64,000 nucleotides of DNA, taken from Pelodera strongyloides. Lineage: Eukaryota > Nematoda > Chromadorea > Rhabditida > Rhabditidae. Below are positions 1-13,300 of this stretch, piece by piece (positions within the stretch are counted from its first letter, which is position 1; every line of letters begins with the position of its first letter). The position numbers and the translations under genes were made by a program. A model generated the notes under the pieces. It was not told the DNA's origin and did not search any database. It saw nothing but the letters and a program-made list of their open reading frames with translations. The stretch lies in NCBI GenBank assembly GCA_036852015.1, contig JAANDG010000373.1, forward strand, positions 62,001-126,000. Reading direction: 5' to 3'.

Positions 1-1121
1 GATCGTTTGTCTAGCTTAGTTGTCGAAACATAGTTTAATGTATCAGTGACACGTTCGGTTAATTATGATAAATTGAATATCTTCTGGGGATCGGCTTTGC
101 CAATTGTAAAGTTGTTCGTGCGTTTATTTTACGTACCACTTTATGACCAGGGTTGGTTCAGTTGGTTGTCCTAAAAAAACACTGAATGGGAACGGACTAG
201 AAGCATTTAAAGTACCGACCTGAAACATTGGGTTTTTAAGCACTAAAAGGTCTCTTCGTCTTATTGTTAAAGATTAATGATTCATTATGGTGTCACCGTT
301 TCCTTTGGTTTATTAATGATATTTTAATACCATTCAAGGTTTTGGTGAATGTCCCAATGGTAGGTTTTAGAGCAATAATAGTTCATGCATTTACTTTTTG
401 CAAATTTGTTATTGTCATAAATGTTGATGTTGCACTGTTTGCATTGCTGCACTACGATAATTTTCAGAACTTTCGTTTGTGTGTCATTTTAATTAGTCAT
501 GCAATTCACGTTTCTTCGCGAGTAGATTGGTATGTCAAATTCTGAATAGTGCCAATGCAATACCTGTCGTCTTTTTCGTTTGTGAAGTGATATCAATATC
601 AATACGAACTCTCGAGAGCTCTGGGTCAAATGTAGCAAACTGTAGATGTGTTTAAAAGCAACTTGCTTGAATTTATTCTCATTGACGTGAGGTCCGCGAA
701 GGCTTTGAAATTTATCTGATGTGTGCAAATCTAGAATAGTATACACTGTACTGACTTTACCCCTTTTGCCAGATGTAAGGCCGTACAGTATATGGGGAAG
801 TGGGAAGTGTACTACTTGAGACCCTTGTTTTGGCGCACTTACTTTATTATGACTGGGTTTTGTAGTGAATTCTCCTCGACTTCTGAATGGGTTGAATGGT
901 TGAATCTCTTAAAGCGAAATACCTGCCGGTTTTTGAAACGCGTTGCGTACACCTACTTTCTTATGCAGCATATGCAAATGAGCAGCAATTAGAATAAAAA
1001 AAAACTAGACCCCAATTAGATCCCAATCGGCATAAATGCATAGGAATGCAAGTACTTGAGATGCGTTTCAAAAACCGGCCGGTATATCGCTTTAATCTAT
1101 CATTCATTCTTCTTCTTCCAG
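1..1121. other. Intron or 5' flank, no coding sequence recognised
   Basis: I see no convincing exon here. The next exon (1122) begins with two bases that complete a codon, so it must be joined to an upstream exon ending in phase 1. No signal-peptide exon with a phase 1 donor was found in this stretch, so the start and Ig1 of the long sax-7 form probably lie outside the window. A MITE occupies 909-1095; the rest looks like unique AT-rich intron. Confidence 0.5.
909..1095. mobile_element. MITE, TTAAAGCGAAATACC family
   Basis: Inverted ends AAAGCGAAATACCTGCCGG and CCGGCCGGTATATCGCTTT bounded by TTAA on both sides, with about 190 bases in total and no coding capacity. Family members recur at 20934, 23171, 29047, 37590, 52020, 55106 and 62942. 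Confidence 0.85.
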
Positions 1122-4100
1122 GGATTCGGCACTTTCCGGATGACGATCCCGAAATAGTGAAGGTTGAACTCGGAGATCCGTATGCAAGGAATTGCAGTCC
1201 GCCGGCCAGCAATCCCACTTCCAGGTAACAAGGGATTCATGAATAATTGCTTAAGGTTACTGTAGAATAAAGACTATTTTGGGTAAAGTTAAACCTATTT
1301 GGAGTAGAGCTATGTATAGACCCACATTTAGGCCTAAGCCCAAGCTTTAGAAAAAAACGATCTGACTATGAGAAATGGCTCTTAGAGCTCTTAGAAACTT
1401 TTTGGGATCGTAATCTGCTAAAGGCTTTCATTTTTGTTTTTAGAATCTACTGGATCCTGATGGGAAAAGAGCCCGGACAGTTTGAGACGATCAACTCGAG
1501 TCATATTTCCAGTAATGAGCAGGCGAGTGTTTGTTGGTTCAATAATTGTTCACTGATTCACGTTTTTTTTTCTACGGAACAACACTACATTGACCACTGA
1601 TTTTGTTGTCTCCAATGTAGTTTATTAAACTCACTGAAACATTTTGTTTTGGGGAACGGCAGTTGGTCCTCGAGGCCTTTTTTGTTCATCTGACAAGTTC
1701 TTCTCATGGGTGGGGACCATTAGTTTGTTGTTTCAATTTAGAACCTTGAGCAACAAGGAGATGCATTGCTTGCACTATGTGCTACTGGAATGTTCGTTAA
1801 ATGTTTAACAACATGATCCACAATTTGTAACGTGTAACTCCTACCCTTACTATAGTAGTGGTTACCTTCCCCTAGATTTAGTTGGCTTTACGGTGTCCAC
1901 TTAGCATACGTAGGATCGACATGGGGTGCATTTTTTTTAGTTGATCGCCCTCGTTTTACCCGAAATTGTACTCTATGAATAGAGGGAGTAAACAGGAAAT
2001 GGGAGTAGAATAGAGAGTGATCGATTTGAAAGTACACGACAAACAAATGGAAAAAACTTGCATTTTGTTGACTGGATGCTCTCTGAGCTGTTCTCTCTCG
2101 TTTTCTCCACACTCTTGTGTAAATTAGATTAGTCTAACAAGTAAAGAGGGAGAGTAGGGTAGAGACTGGAGTACAAAAGCAAGGAAATTTGTCTTTTAGT
2201 CGTTTTGCTCTACCCTTTTTTTTAAGTTTCACTGGTTAATTTACTGCTTTGGGTGAGTATCATCGTGATGTTATGCTTCGCTTGAATATACGGTATTGGA
2301 GGACGTGTTTGAGAACGCGTATAATGTGTTTATGGAATGCGGACGTCGTCCATGTACTCAATTATATAGAGAGACCTTTGCAAGGGCGCCTCTAGCAATT
2401 AGAGGTGTTTTCCGTAGTGCGTAGTAGCCGCAATGGTGTGAGATGAGATACAAGGTCGATGGCTATGGCCTGTTTGTGTACGTGCCTGCAGGGCTGAGAT
2501 AGATAGACGATAGACCATTGTTCTGACAGTGCAGGCCCGCGTGCCTGCATGGATAAACGTTTGTAAACAGTCATTTGAGATTCCGGTAGCAAAAGAAACG
2601 ACAAACAAGAACAGATAATGTACAGAGAATCACTGATCCACGGTTGTTTGTTTAGACATGTGTCTGGTTGATGTTTTGGTAGAGAATTGTCTATGAAGGG
2701 TTAAGAGCAGCTGGTTGTACTGATGGTTAAGGGTCAGGGAGTCGAATGCGTTAGGTAACTGACTAGGTGGTGTCTTGGTTATGCTTTGCTTGCGTATGTA
2801 CGATGTGCCTGAGTTTTGAGTCTACAGTCCCTTGGTTGCATCTTGCATCGTATGTGCTTGGAGTGGTTATTTCTTCAAAAACGAAAAAGGTTGCCATGTT
2901 TATTCTTGTTCTTCTCTCCATTGGCTGTCGTTTTTCGGCCCAGCAATTCACTGTGCACCCGGGTAATCTGACCCTCTTCTCGGACCTCCTCGGCTAACCA
3001 GATTTCGGCCCAAACAATGCGTGTTTTTGGTCCGCCCCTCATTAGATAGTTGCAGCTCTAATTGTATTCATTATGGATTGCAATTAACATAATGCAATTG
3101 GTTAAGGGAATTAGAGTGTGGTGAATTCCACAAGAATAGACACAATTAAAGCGTGACGTATCAAAGAAGCTATGGCGGTATGGTTCGATGCATCATTCTT
3201 GATGTTTCCATGCTCCCGCTACCACGACTCGGAATGTGGGACTTATCAACTTGTCAGAATCTCTTGGTGTCCGTCCTTCGCATCCACCTGCGTGCCATCG
3301 GAATCCCATGGTGAACGTTCCCTGTAACGTGACAAATGCATTCTCTGATATTGACATGATATTGTGCATGATTGTTCGTCGCCTCGTATTGCTTCACTCA
3401 CACAGAAAACAACAAAACCAACAGCTGACATGTGCAATTGGGGGAAAAGTGATTGCAGCTGCGTGTGGTTGTGAGGCTTCTTTCTCCTCCGCTTTGTCCT
3501 ATTTGTCCACCTCAAATTACGCAATTCGATGATGTTTAATCGATTTTGTCAGCTTGTTGTTTTCCGAACTTTATTTGAGACGGAAGCGGAAGCGTGGAAC
3601 ATAGCGGAAGAGGTGTTAGAGTAAGAAGTTCTGAATGTATGATCCGAATCCAAGATAAAATCCTTGCGATTTAGGATCATTTGTATAGTTGAGGTAGTAG
3701 TTCTTGCCCTCTACTATAATTTGAAATGAGTACGAAAAGAGTAGTTGTTTTCTCTCGTCTCTCTGTCTATGTCAGGCTGTTAGTTAGTAGTTGCCGTGGA
3801 GTTTATGGGCGGAGCATGGGGGCTGGCTGGCAGGGTTGCGGGCAGGCAAGGGGAAAAGAAGGGGACTCCCTAGCCAGCCAGGCAGCCCGGGTTATTGGGG
3901 TGGCGTTTTGGCAGAGAGCAGGCTAACTCAGAGAGTCGACTACTCAGTGTCGCACATCCGAGGTCCCATCTTCCGGCCTTTCCTTTTTGGCCTATTCTGA
4001 TTGCGATCAATGTCCGCTGAGGCCCGGACTCCTGTCCTATAACGGGCCCGAACTCTTGTCCTTTTCTTATTTATCCGGACTGACTGTTCTCTGACTCTAT

Positions 4101-4398
4101 TGGTCATTATTTGGACTTTTTTTGGACAGCGACGACCACATTCAAATGGGCCGTTGGCCGGCGCTGATTGCCCTTTTAGGGCTCTTCTTTACGGTAGGTT
4201 TTGTACATTTGCACTTGTTACCCTTTTTGTTAATTTTTGTCTGATGCTTCTAGGGTACAATCTTCTTTCATTTTGTGAGAGATTCTGATTTGAAGCCCGA
4301 TCGGTTCTACACGTGTACGGCCGAGAATACGGAACTGAAGGACTACAAGTTTGGAAGCAAGTTCCGATTGGATATTAGCCATAATAAGAGGAGAGCAT
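1122..4398 (+). CDS. sax-7: sax-7 exons for Ig2 (long form only)
   Basis: Four exons: 1122-1224, 1444-1522, 4180-4193 and 4280-4398. They read as one Ig fold: ARNCSPPASN holds the first cysteine, IYWILMG the core tryptophan, DRFYTCTAEN the second cysteine, then KFGSKFRLDI as the last strand. The phases join only if exon 1444-1522 ends at CAG before GCGAGT (a GC donor) and the next exon is the 14-base 4180-4193. Those bases complete GSSLR, joining to DSDLKPDRFY. The following exon at 8685 starts Ig3 in phase 1. The short form made from 2896 skips all of these exons. Confidence 0.8.
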
Positions 4399-7276
4399 GT
4401 GAGTTTTTATACTTATTATTATTATTATTATTTTTTATTGTGATTTTTTTTCTCGTCTTTATGTGCAGGTCATCGTTATATATTTGTGCTTCCTTGTTTA
4501 TTGCCTGACGACGGTGAATTTTTTTATGGTCCCTAACTTGAAAGATTGCATTCTATTTGAACATTTTGAATTTTGTGGTACTACTGTAAGACTAAGAGGC
4601 AAATATTGACCTGTTGTAGGAATTGGTATAAAATGCCCAGGTTTTTTGGTAGTAATATTTTCATTTGAGAATTGTTGAAATTCGGTAGATTCCTTTAGTA
4701 ATCAATAGTTGAAACACTACTTGTAGGTCTCTTTTCCGAACGATTTTGTGGTTCTCTCTCTTTGCGTTTTTATTATCGTTTTACCGTGTCGTGAACTCCC
4801 TCTCCGTGAAACTTTTTACTGTTTTTTTTTCTTTCTCTGAACCGTGATCCGCTTGCTGACCTTCAAGCGTTTGTTTTGATGTTAGTGATAGATTGTTTTC
4901 TGATTAACACGCAAACGTAGTACTTCTTACAATTAGAATTCGGAAAATTCTGATTTCTGACAAGGTCTTTTTCGAGGGGCTTTTGGCCTCTTCATATTTA
5001 CTTTTTCACTTTTTGTGGTTTGCAAATGAAACTAAGTAATCTCTTTTTTTAATGATATAACTTTTGTATTTCTTCCTTTTCTCCTGTCAGCGCATTCACA
5101 TCTGTGTATAGCTATTAAGCTATATAGTTTTGATTGACGCAGCGTGTCCCTATTGTATTTAGTCGATATTTTGGCATTCACATTGCTTTCAATACTCATT
5201 TCACTTCTCTTTTTTAAAATATGCGCATTTTGGCAGCTCACTCCATATTTGTTGCAGAAAAAGAATGCTTATGTTTGTGAAGAGAGAGAGAGAGAGGGGG
5301 GGGAGAATAGAGATAGAGAGAGAGAGGGAGGGAGAATAGAGAGAGAGAGGGAGAGAGAGTTCTCATAGTTTCATGCATTGATATACATTTCCTCCTCTTT
5401 CTACCACACAACCACCACGTGTATCTGCTTTCTTCTCTGTTTACACAATTTACACAACGAGAATGCATGCAACAAAAAAAAAGAATGTCCCCCACCACTC
5501 TTTTATTGTCAGAGCTTAACCGTTATCCCGTCTGGGATCATCGGTTTGATTTTCTGTGCAACGGGGTTTAAATTTAAGGAAAAATTAACAAAAGTTAGGT
5601 TGTCATCAATAAAATAAGTATTCGAGACTCAGCAATAATATACGAGATTGTGTGCCCTATGCCTAATATATTACAAGTTAGTCAGAGAAGAGGAAAAATG
5701 GCATACGATTTAAGGGAAGATGGGACGTTTTGAGTTTTAGTTTCCTGTTTCCTAAACGCTCTAAATTATAAAATACTATTTATTGTCTCCTAGCCTTCTG
5801 GCTTATGGTACGCAGTGACCTCAGACGTTTTTGCGAGATGAGGACAATCTGTGGCCCATTCACTTTTGGCATATGTTATCCCGAAAAACCATCCGCTCGT
5901 CTCCAGCCCAGCTTCTTCTTTTTGTTTACAAACGGAACGTTTAGCTTTAGGTCCATCTGTTTCTTTCTATATATCTCTTCCCTTCTTCTCTACAGTATCC
6001 TTAATCTATGTGTATCTTTGTTTCTCTAACTTCTCTACAGTCTCCTTGATCTATCTGTCTCTTTGTTTCTCTAATGATCTCGACCATTTCTCATTTAAAT
6101 TTTTTGTCGGTGGTATGCTGCTATGCAGGTATGCTAGATTTTGCAAGACCAATTTAGATAACGTCAAACTGTTGAGCATAGCATAGAGGCCTAAATTAGC
6201 AGTCTGTTTCACAAATGTGTCATGGATATTATATTAGGTATACTGTGTTTGCGGCTGTCCCTAGTCATTGCGGTATATTGGTTCGTCTACTTCCCACTCG
6301 GGGTTGGGTTCTTGGTTTTTGTATAAGTGCCTAGTGCCCCCCACCCTATTCAAATAAACCGGCCAGATGAATGAGAATGAGATTGGTCCACTTTGTTTAT
6401 TCTCGTCAGAGTTATCTAGCCGAATCTAGGCATTGAAGGTAACGGATTGGTTTTGTGAAAATGAGCCGAAGAATGTCCCCATTTTGGCGGTTCAGAAGTT
6501 TATTGGATTGAAATGAATTATGGAAATGTTCAAGTTTTTCCTCAAGGTCTATGGCAAGTGCCCTTACCTTTGACCTTTGACAGAAAATTCCTACTCCTGT
6601 AAGGTTCTCTGAAGAAAGAAGAGCATAAGTGTGGTGAGAAGGAAGTGGAGGTATTCTTGATTATTATCCTGTCTATATTAGTAGTAACCTATATTAATAG
6701 TAATATTTGTTCATACAGGCTGCACCTCTATTTCATTAGTCCGGAAAAAAGTCTCGAATCGATGGCCACATTTATTGCTATCCCAATTCCCCAATGTGTC
6801 CCGATGTGCCCAATTGTCTAGTGATCTTTTGCGTGTCTTTCTTTCTCTTATCCTCTTCGTCTACCCTCTCTATCTCCTCCTACCCTAGATATATCGGCTC
6901 TTGTAATTTATTCCTGTTGGGGATATTGCGTGTTGTTGGCCGACGGCGCCCCTAGCTGCTTTCGGGTCGTAAACGGGGCCCTCATAGGGCATCTAGCACT
7001 GGTCACCCGGGGACCTAAGGGTCTTAAGAACAAGAAGAGTGGTCATCAGAGGTGGGCAAGGAGGGAAAACAAGGGCTTTGGAATTGCTTATAGGGTTTTG
7101 CGAAGTTGTTGTCATGTAAGTAAGTCTAAGTCTCGTAGATGTTTCTTATTTTCTCATTTGTACCCCGATACCACTTGGTTTACAATGACAATCCCACCTT
7201 TTTTCTCGATGGGTCTTTCAAGGTGAAATCAATTGAGTGTGCTCGAACTAGTCAACAGTCTCTCTCTAGTATTTTC

Positions 7277-7314
<38 letters not shown>

Positions 7315-10300
7315 TGTCTCTCTCTCTCTCTCTCTCTCTCTGTCTGTCTCTATCTCTCTGTCTCTGTACTCTGTGAGACGGCACCACGGCTGCAAATAAT
7401 TGTTGCCATTAAGTGGAGCACATCGACCCCCGCATTTTTTTGTCAGTGTTTCCATTTCTGTGAGAAAGGAACTCTTTTCGAAAAGGATAAGGAATGAGGC
7501 ATTACTGAAGTATTACATGTTCGGTATATGTGAAGTAATGAGTCATATGTGATATGTGTCAACTCTTCGTAGCTAATAGTTTACTGAAACTTAGTGCAAC
7601 TTATATAGGAATTTTTCGGGGTTTGTGAAATCCTTAGGGTTCATTCTGTGATGCCATTTTGTATTCATTGGAAGGAAGAGCTAAACCATATGGTGAAGGG
7701 GAGAGAGGGATGAGGTAGAGAGAGAGAGAGAGAGAGAGATAGAGGAGAGAGAGAGAGAGAGAGATGAAGAGAGGGAGGGAGAGGAGATCATTGAAGGGTA
7801 TGATTGTAGAGGGATGATTCGAATGAAATGTGACACCCACACTCACCCCCGCATTAGCCAGAGAGTGGAATTGGAATACTGAAGACTCAATTAGACATTC
7901 ATGCAAATTGTCCACTATTTATGGGCAAAATGTGAAGCCGATGGGTTGAGCCACAGAGAATCACACAGAAGATAACATGGCCGATTTTATGTAGCTTTTG
8001 AAACACACCGTGTTGACAATCTGCAGTCTATGGATATGGACATGGCCTATAGGTTTATAACATTGGAAATATTACTATTGAGTTAATTTGGTAGGTCGAC
8101 CCGTAACACACATGGCCACAAAAACGAATACATAAACTCTTGTTTATATAATAAGAAGATTAGGTTAATTGGAGCAGCCTTGGACTTGGTATCCTTTCCT
8201 GTTAGTTCCTTACTGTATAATAAGTATGTTTTCAAATTAGCATAATAATCAAAACTGGAGCGCGGAATGGGCTAAAGGAGGATTAAGAGTGCCACTGGTT
8301 GGAGATAATCTGTATTGAGAATTGGGGATAACGGATAAAAGAAAATGTAGAAAAGGAAAGAAGTGTGAAGAGTTGAGACTTATTATATAGGTTCGTGATC
8401 ATAGAATTGTAAAAATAGATGTACCATAAAATTCAGAATTAATCGGAATTGCCACGAATTATGTGTAATTGCCAATTGAATGGATTTATTATCATTTTAT
8501 GTTAATCTTGAAATTTATTTGATGCCTGATAGCCTGATGCGTATGGAGAGAGAGGATCATTTTACGGGGGTTTGTGATCGGGTCGCCCATTTCTCTCTTT
8601 CTCACTGGTCTGGGTTTAGCTGGGAATTGTTATTTTAAGTGTATTAATTTCTTGTACTTTTGTTCTTATTTATGCTTTTTTCAGTAACAAATGTGCCTCC
8701 CTCGGAGCAATATGTCAACCAAAGTTCACCAGTTGCATTGCAAGGAAATACACACAAATTGCACTGCTTCTTCTCCGGATAGTGAGTCTTTTTATATATT
8801 TTATATTTATTTTTTGATTATGAGACTTTTTATTGATGATGTTTTTGTTGTTGTTCTTCTACTGTTTCTTGCTGATCTTTTGCTGTTTTCCTTGTGTTTT
8901 GAAGGTTCATTATTCTCCTTTTCCTCCATTCAGTAATAGATTCTCAATTGTTGTCACTATCTACTTGGGTAGGGTATTGATCCCCATTTGGTATGCAAAT
9001 TACCCTCCTCTTAGTGCTACTCGGTAGGATGGATGTCACCCCGTCCCTTGGTCTGTCCCTTATATATGCCCTCTCTCTCTCCCTCCCCTTGAAGGATCCC
9101 CAGACCTCCCGGGGGAATTTGTCCCCTCCCGCGATGTTTCACCCTCAAATCCAAATCCCGGTCTAGTTCAACCATTTCGTAGTGTCAAACACTTTGCCTA
9201 TATCAGGGGGAGAGATCTGCATATGGGCATTGCCAAAGGGCAAACGAGCTTAAACCTCGTTATTTTGCAACTTGTCGGGCATGTGGAGAAAAAATGAGGA
9301 ATATAACGAGAAGGTGGAATGTGAATTATAAATAGAAAGGGGTTTATGTTCTTATTAGGAAAGGTTCTTATTTTCCCGATTTTTTTCCGACGTGACTTGG
9401 CGTTGTTTTTCCCCATAAAATTGCATATAAAGAGCTATAAATCGTCAAACGGGGGGATGTACTGTACGGTAGACACGGCAGTAGAAAACCAGAAACCTAT
9501 TTAAAAGGTGAGTGGGGGAGGTTGCCTAATAATTTACAGAGATGGCCCTTGAGCTAAAGCTCTATATATTCTATTTAGTCATCTTGTAAATCGCCGTAAT
9601 TACTGGGCTAATGTTATGTTTCAAAAATGTTATATTTGTAAGTAAAACTTCCCTGCATTGGTGTGTCAACAGTCTTCTTTTCAGCCCTTTCTACCTACCC
9701 CTTGCTGCCCACTATTTTTCCTCCGACTTTTAGTAAAAAATTGGTAATTCCTTTCTGTTGAGAAATTTTGTGTTCTGCATTTTTTGTTCTGGCAATAGTT
9801 GTCTAGTCAAGAAACAGATATTTCCCTTTTTTTCCCTTTGGGACTTTTTTGTGCTTTTTTGGGACTAACGGAGTTCGTTTCGGAATTTAAGCACATTTTG
9901 TGTCAGAAAATGTGTACAGGTACCATTATTCTGGAAAACGTTAGTTAAAAGGCGGTACTGGAACTGGGAACTTGGTACATTAGCGTGTACTACTTGTCGT
10001 TGTCGTATACTAGTTAATGCATAGTTTACGTTGGATGGCTTAGTTTACCCTTTATCCTTACGTATGTATAGTTTTATGGAAACAAGAAGGGGGGGTGGTT
10101 GGAAGTTTTCCGGAATAGTTTTGGCCTTGGCCATTAGTTGGCCTTTTCCATTTCCTTTCTATTGTCGTCGTCTGGTCATTTGGTCATTCTCATTGTATTG
10201 ACTGCGCACGTTGTCTACTATACTAATACTAGTAGGGAAATGGGAAGAGAGGCCATTTTCCAACGGGAACGAGAGAGAAAGAGAGAAAGAAAGACAATCA

Positions 10301-13300
10301 ACTATATTTCGTCGTGCTTAAGTTTTACCCCAATATAAGCTAAAGTAAGGCACGGTTGTAGTGTGGGAACGCAGTAAGTTGACGAGCTCGGGCTGTAGTT
10401 GTAGAGACGAGAACTTGTTAATTTGAGGGGAGGGTAAGGGGTTAAAGCGAAATGCCAGCCCCTTTCGTTCGAAAATTTGCATATGATAAGCAAATCCTAT
10501 GTATCCTATGCTAATTCTGTACGATCGTCCACGGCAATCGTACAAAATTAGCATAGGATACATAGGATTTGCTTATCATATGCAAATTTTCCAAAGGGGC
10601 TGGCATTTCGCTTTAAAGATTAAAGTATCGTGTTTTCTTGGTTGGTTTGTGTTAGTTTCTGTGAGGTGGTAGCATTGGTTGTTAATGCTTCGAGCTTCGA
10701 AAGGGTTTATCGTTTATCCCCAAATATTGAAACGTGTGTTAAACATCTACATCGCTACATCCTCAAGACCTCAGCGGAAAATGTCATAAACAAACCTTGA
10801 ACATTGTATTGTACCTCCCTTTGATAAAGGAGCACGCTCTAGAGGCATAAAAATATGTATTTATTTGTCCGTCTCCTTCCTTATGATCATGGTTACTTTC
10901 CTTTGATTCAGACTTCCTTTCTGTCCTTCTATCTGTCCAAGCGAGAAGCACCTACACAACACATCCATTTGCGTATCAGATTGTCTGTGTCTGTGCTCGT
11001 AATGGTCGATTTTCTGCCTCAGTGAAGGCGGTATCTTTGTTGGATGGATGGGTGCGCTGCTACGGGCTTAAGGATTTAAGGATGCACGCGGCTTCCCCGA
11101 TTTGCCTAAATTAGGGTTCTGATTGTTAGAGGGTGTGTGAATTGTGAAGAGGTATGGTTTAAACAGAATACGATGTTTCAAATCGACTTCAATACTAGTT
11201 GTAAAGTTGTATATGCTTACTTGGATATATTTTTGGTCTCGGAATTCGGAATCACTCACTTGGGCCAGTCTGCTTTTTATCGATGGGATCTTGCGTATTA
11301 GAGTAGTGTTTTACGCAATTGACAGTTATTAGAACGGAGGAGATTGTCGAGACTTATTATTATTTGTGAATCGAACTTTAAGAAGTTTAAGAAGGGCTAT
11401 AGTTTTTTGCTTGATTTGGAAATTCATTTCGTTGTTGCCGCTTTACGAAGCTTGTTCCCGTTGCATCTTTGCATCGTTGCACCGTTGCCGCCTGTATGGC
11501 ACTTTTTCTAGTCTACCGATACTTGCTATTCTTTACAACTAGTTGTACCGAACCTCGTAAGACGTGTTCGTTTTTGTTTTTGTCGTCTGTGTTACCGCTT
11601 GGCTGGATCTCTGGATTTCGCATACGTTAGAACCAGTCTCATAAATGATGATCTTCCTATTAAAGAAAAACGACTGAGCCTGTAAATGGGGGGGGGAGAT
11701 AAAGAAGAATGAAGAGTTACACAGCTACCAAATTAAACTTATACACCTTTGATAGGATGCGACGGGAGTCGAACCCGTAACACTGGCTCAGCAGTTGGTA
11801 TTGAAAATAAGGGGTTTGGAATGTTTCCCTGTTTGAGTTTGAACATAAAGGAAGCGAAGCTGTATTGACGTTGAGGGTATATTTTCCCATTTGTTGCTAG
11901 GAACTTAGGAGCTAGGAGCTGTGTCCCTTCTAAATCCATCAAAATTTTGAATTTGCATTTTTTTGGAACGTCGTTCTCCATTTTTCTCCCTTGCCCATTG
12001 GTCACTTTTCCGATTTAGTCCCGGAAAGGGTTTTTCTTTTGACGGACGAGAATTCGGTTTTGTTTGAGGGCTATTTCATCAATCATTTTAGATTTTAGTA
12101 TGGCCTTTGGGGCTCCTTTTTCCGCAATTTGCCATTCATTTATTGATGGACACTGAGAGAACATCTTCATTCTTTTTGGGGAAAAGCAAAGAGCATAATT
12201 GAAGTTGGGTTGGGATAAAGGGGCAGGAGGAGGGTATTTATTTTTGTTTAGTGGACTTGGTTTAGGTATGGTTGGTTACTTTAAGTACTACACACAGTGT
12301 TAATAGTTTTGTGGTGAATTGGAGGTTAGGGTTAGATAGTTATAATCTAGGTGGTTTTGGGATAGACAGATATACTAATGTTTGGGCCCTGGTCCCTGGG
12401 CACATGGGACCTCGGGTAATCTATATACATGCACGGCCAAAGGGTGACTGATTAGGATACCTTCCTTCTCCTCCTTCTATATCTGGGCGTCTCTTCTGGG
12501 CATCCCCGTGCTTGTACGTGCCTGTCGGTCAACTTAGACGTGGGCACTTTTTGCTTTTTTTTCTGCGTTCCCTTTGAGCTTCTGTCTCCCCGGAAACGAC
12601 CCTCTCTACTCTCTACTGTTTTTATGCGGAACGAGAATCGCTTTCAAAACTGACTAATCAGCAAAAAGAGGTTGCATGACTTTTGAGTATTTTGACATTG
12701 GGATAGAGGGAATGGAACTTACGATTAGACCTCGACAGACAGGGGTTAGATGCTATTTGTACAATTTGTACTTGTTTTACAACCCAATGGCACGCAAGTA
12801 TTGTCTCTTGGTGTATTATTGCGTAGTCTAATTGTGGTCTCCAAGTTAGAAGGATTATGGGAGATTTCAACTGTCTGATTGTTTGTGTAGCAATTGTCAA
12901 TTGCTAATCCGCGCGGTTGTCATTTGAAAGGGTGCCGATGTCTTGTCACTTGTCACAATGTTGTTGTTGTTGTTGTGTGTCAAAGGCAGCTGACCACGAC
13001 AACCACATTGGTGGCAGATAGATTTAATGGGAACCGAAGGAATAGACAATTGAACGATTATGGTCTAGGGTGATTAGATAAGTAAATAAAATAAATAAAT
13101 CTTTTACGCCTCAAGAGCGTGCACCTTTATTCAAGGGAGTTCAAAGTCCAATTTAAAGGTTTGTTTTATGACATGTTCCGCAGAGGTCCTGAGCAGTAGG
13201 CGACCAGTTCCAGATGATAAATTGCTCGAAAAAGTTTGAATATGTTTCTGGGCATGTTGTTGTATACCGGTAACTCTTCAAAGTAGAACATACGAGCAAT

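Larger units (their letters stand above)
4399..8684. other. sax-7 intron, 4.3 kb
   Basis: Non-coding intron. It contains a GA microsatellite at 5281-5360, a CT run at 7262-7368 and a GA run at 7713-7783. No exon with matching phase or recognisable gene was seen. The open frames around 5378 and 5805 lack codon structure or domain resemblance. Confidence 0.6.

Noticed and set aside
264..545. 93-codon plus frame at the window start
   Set aside because: No signal peptide, domain or phase 1 donor linking it to exon 1122; probably chance.
11755..11830. tRNA-like T arm on the minus strand (ACGGGTTCGACTCCCGT)
   Set aside because: No matching acceptor stem or D arm upstream, so not a tRNA gene; at most a decayed fragment.
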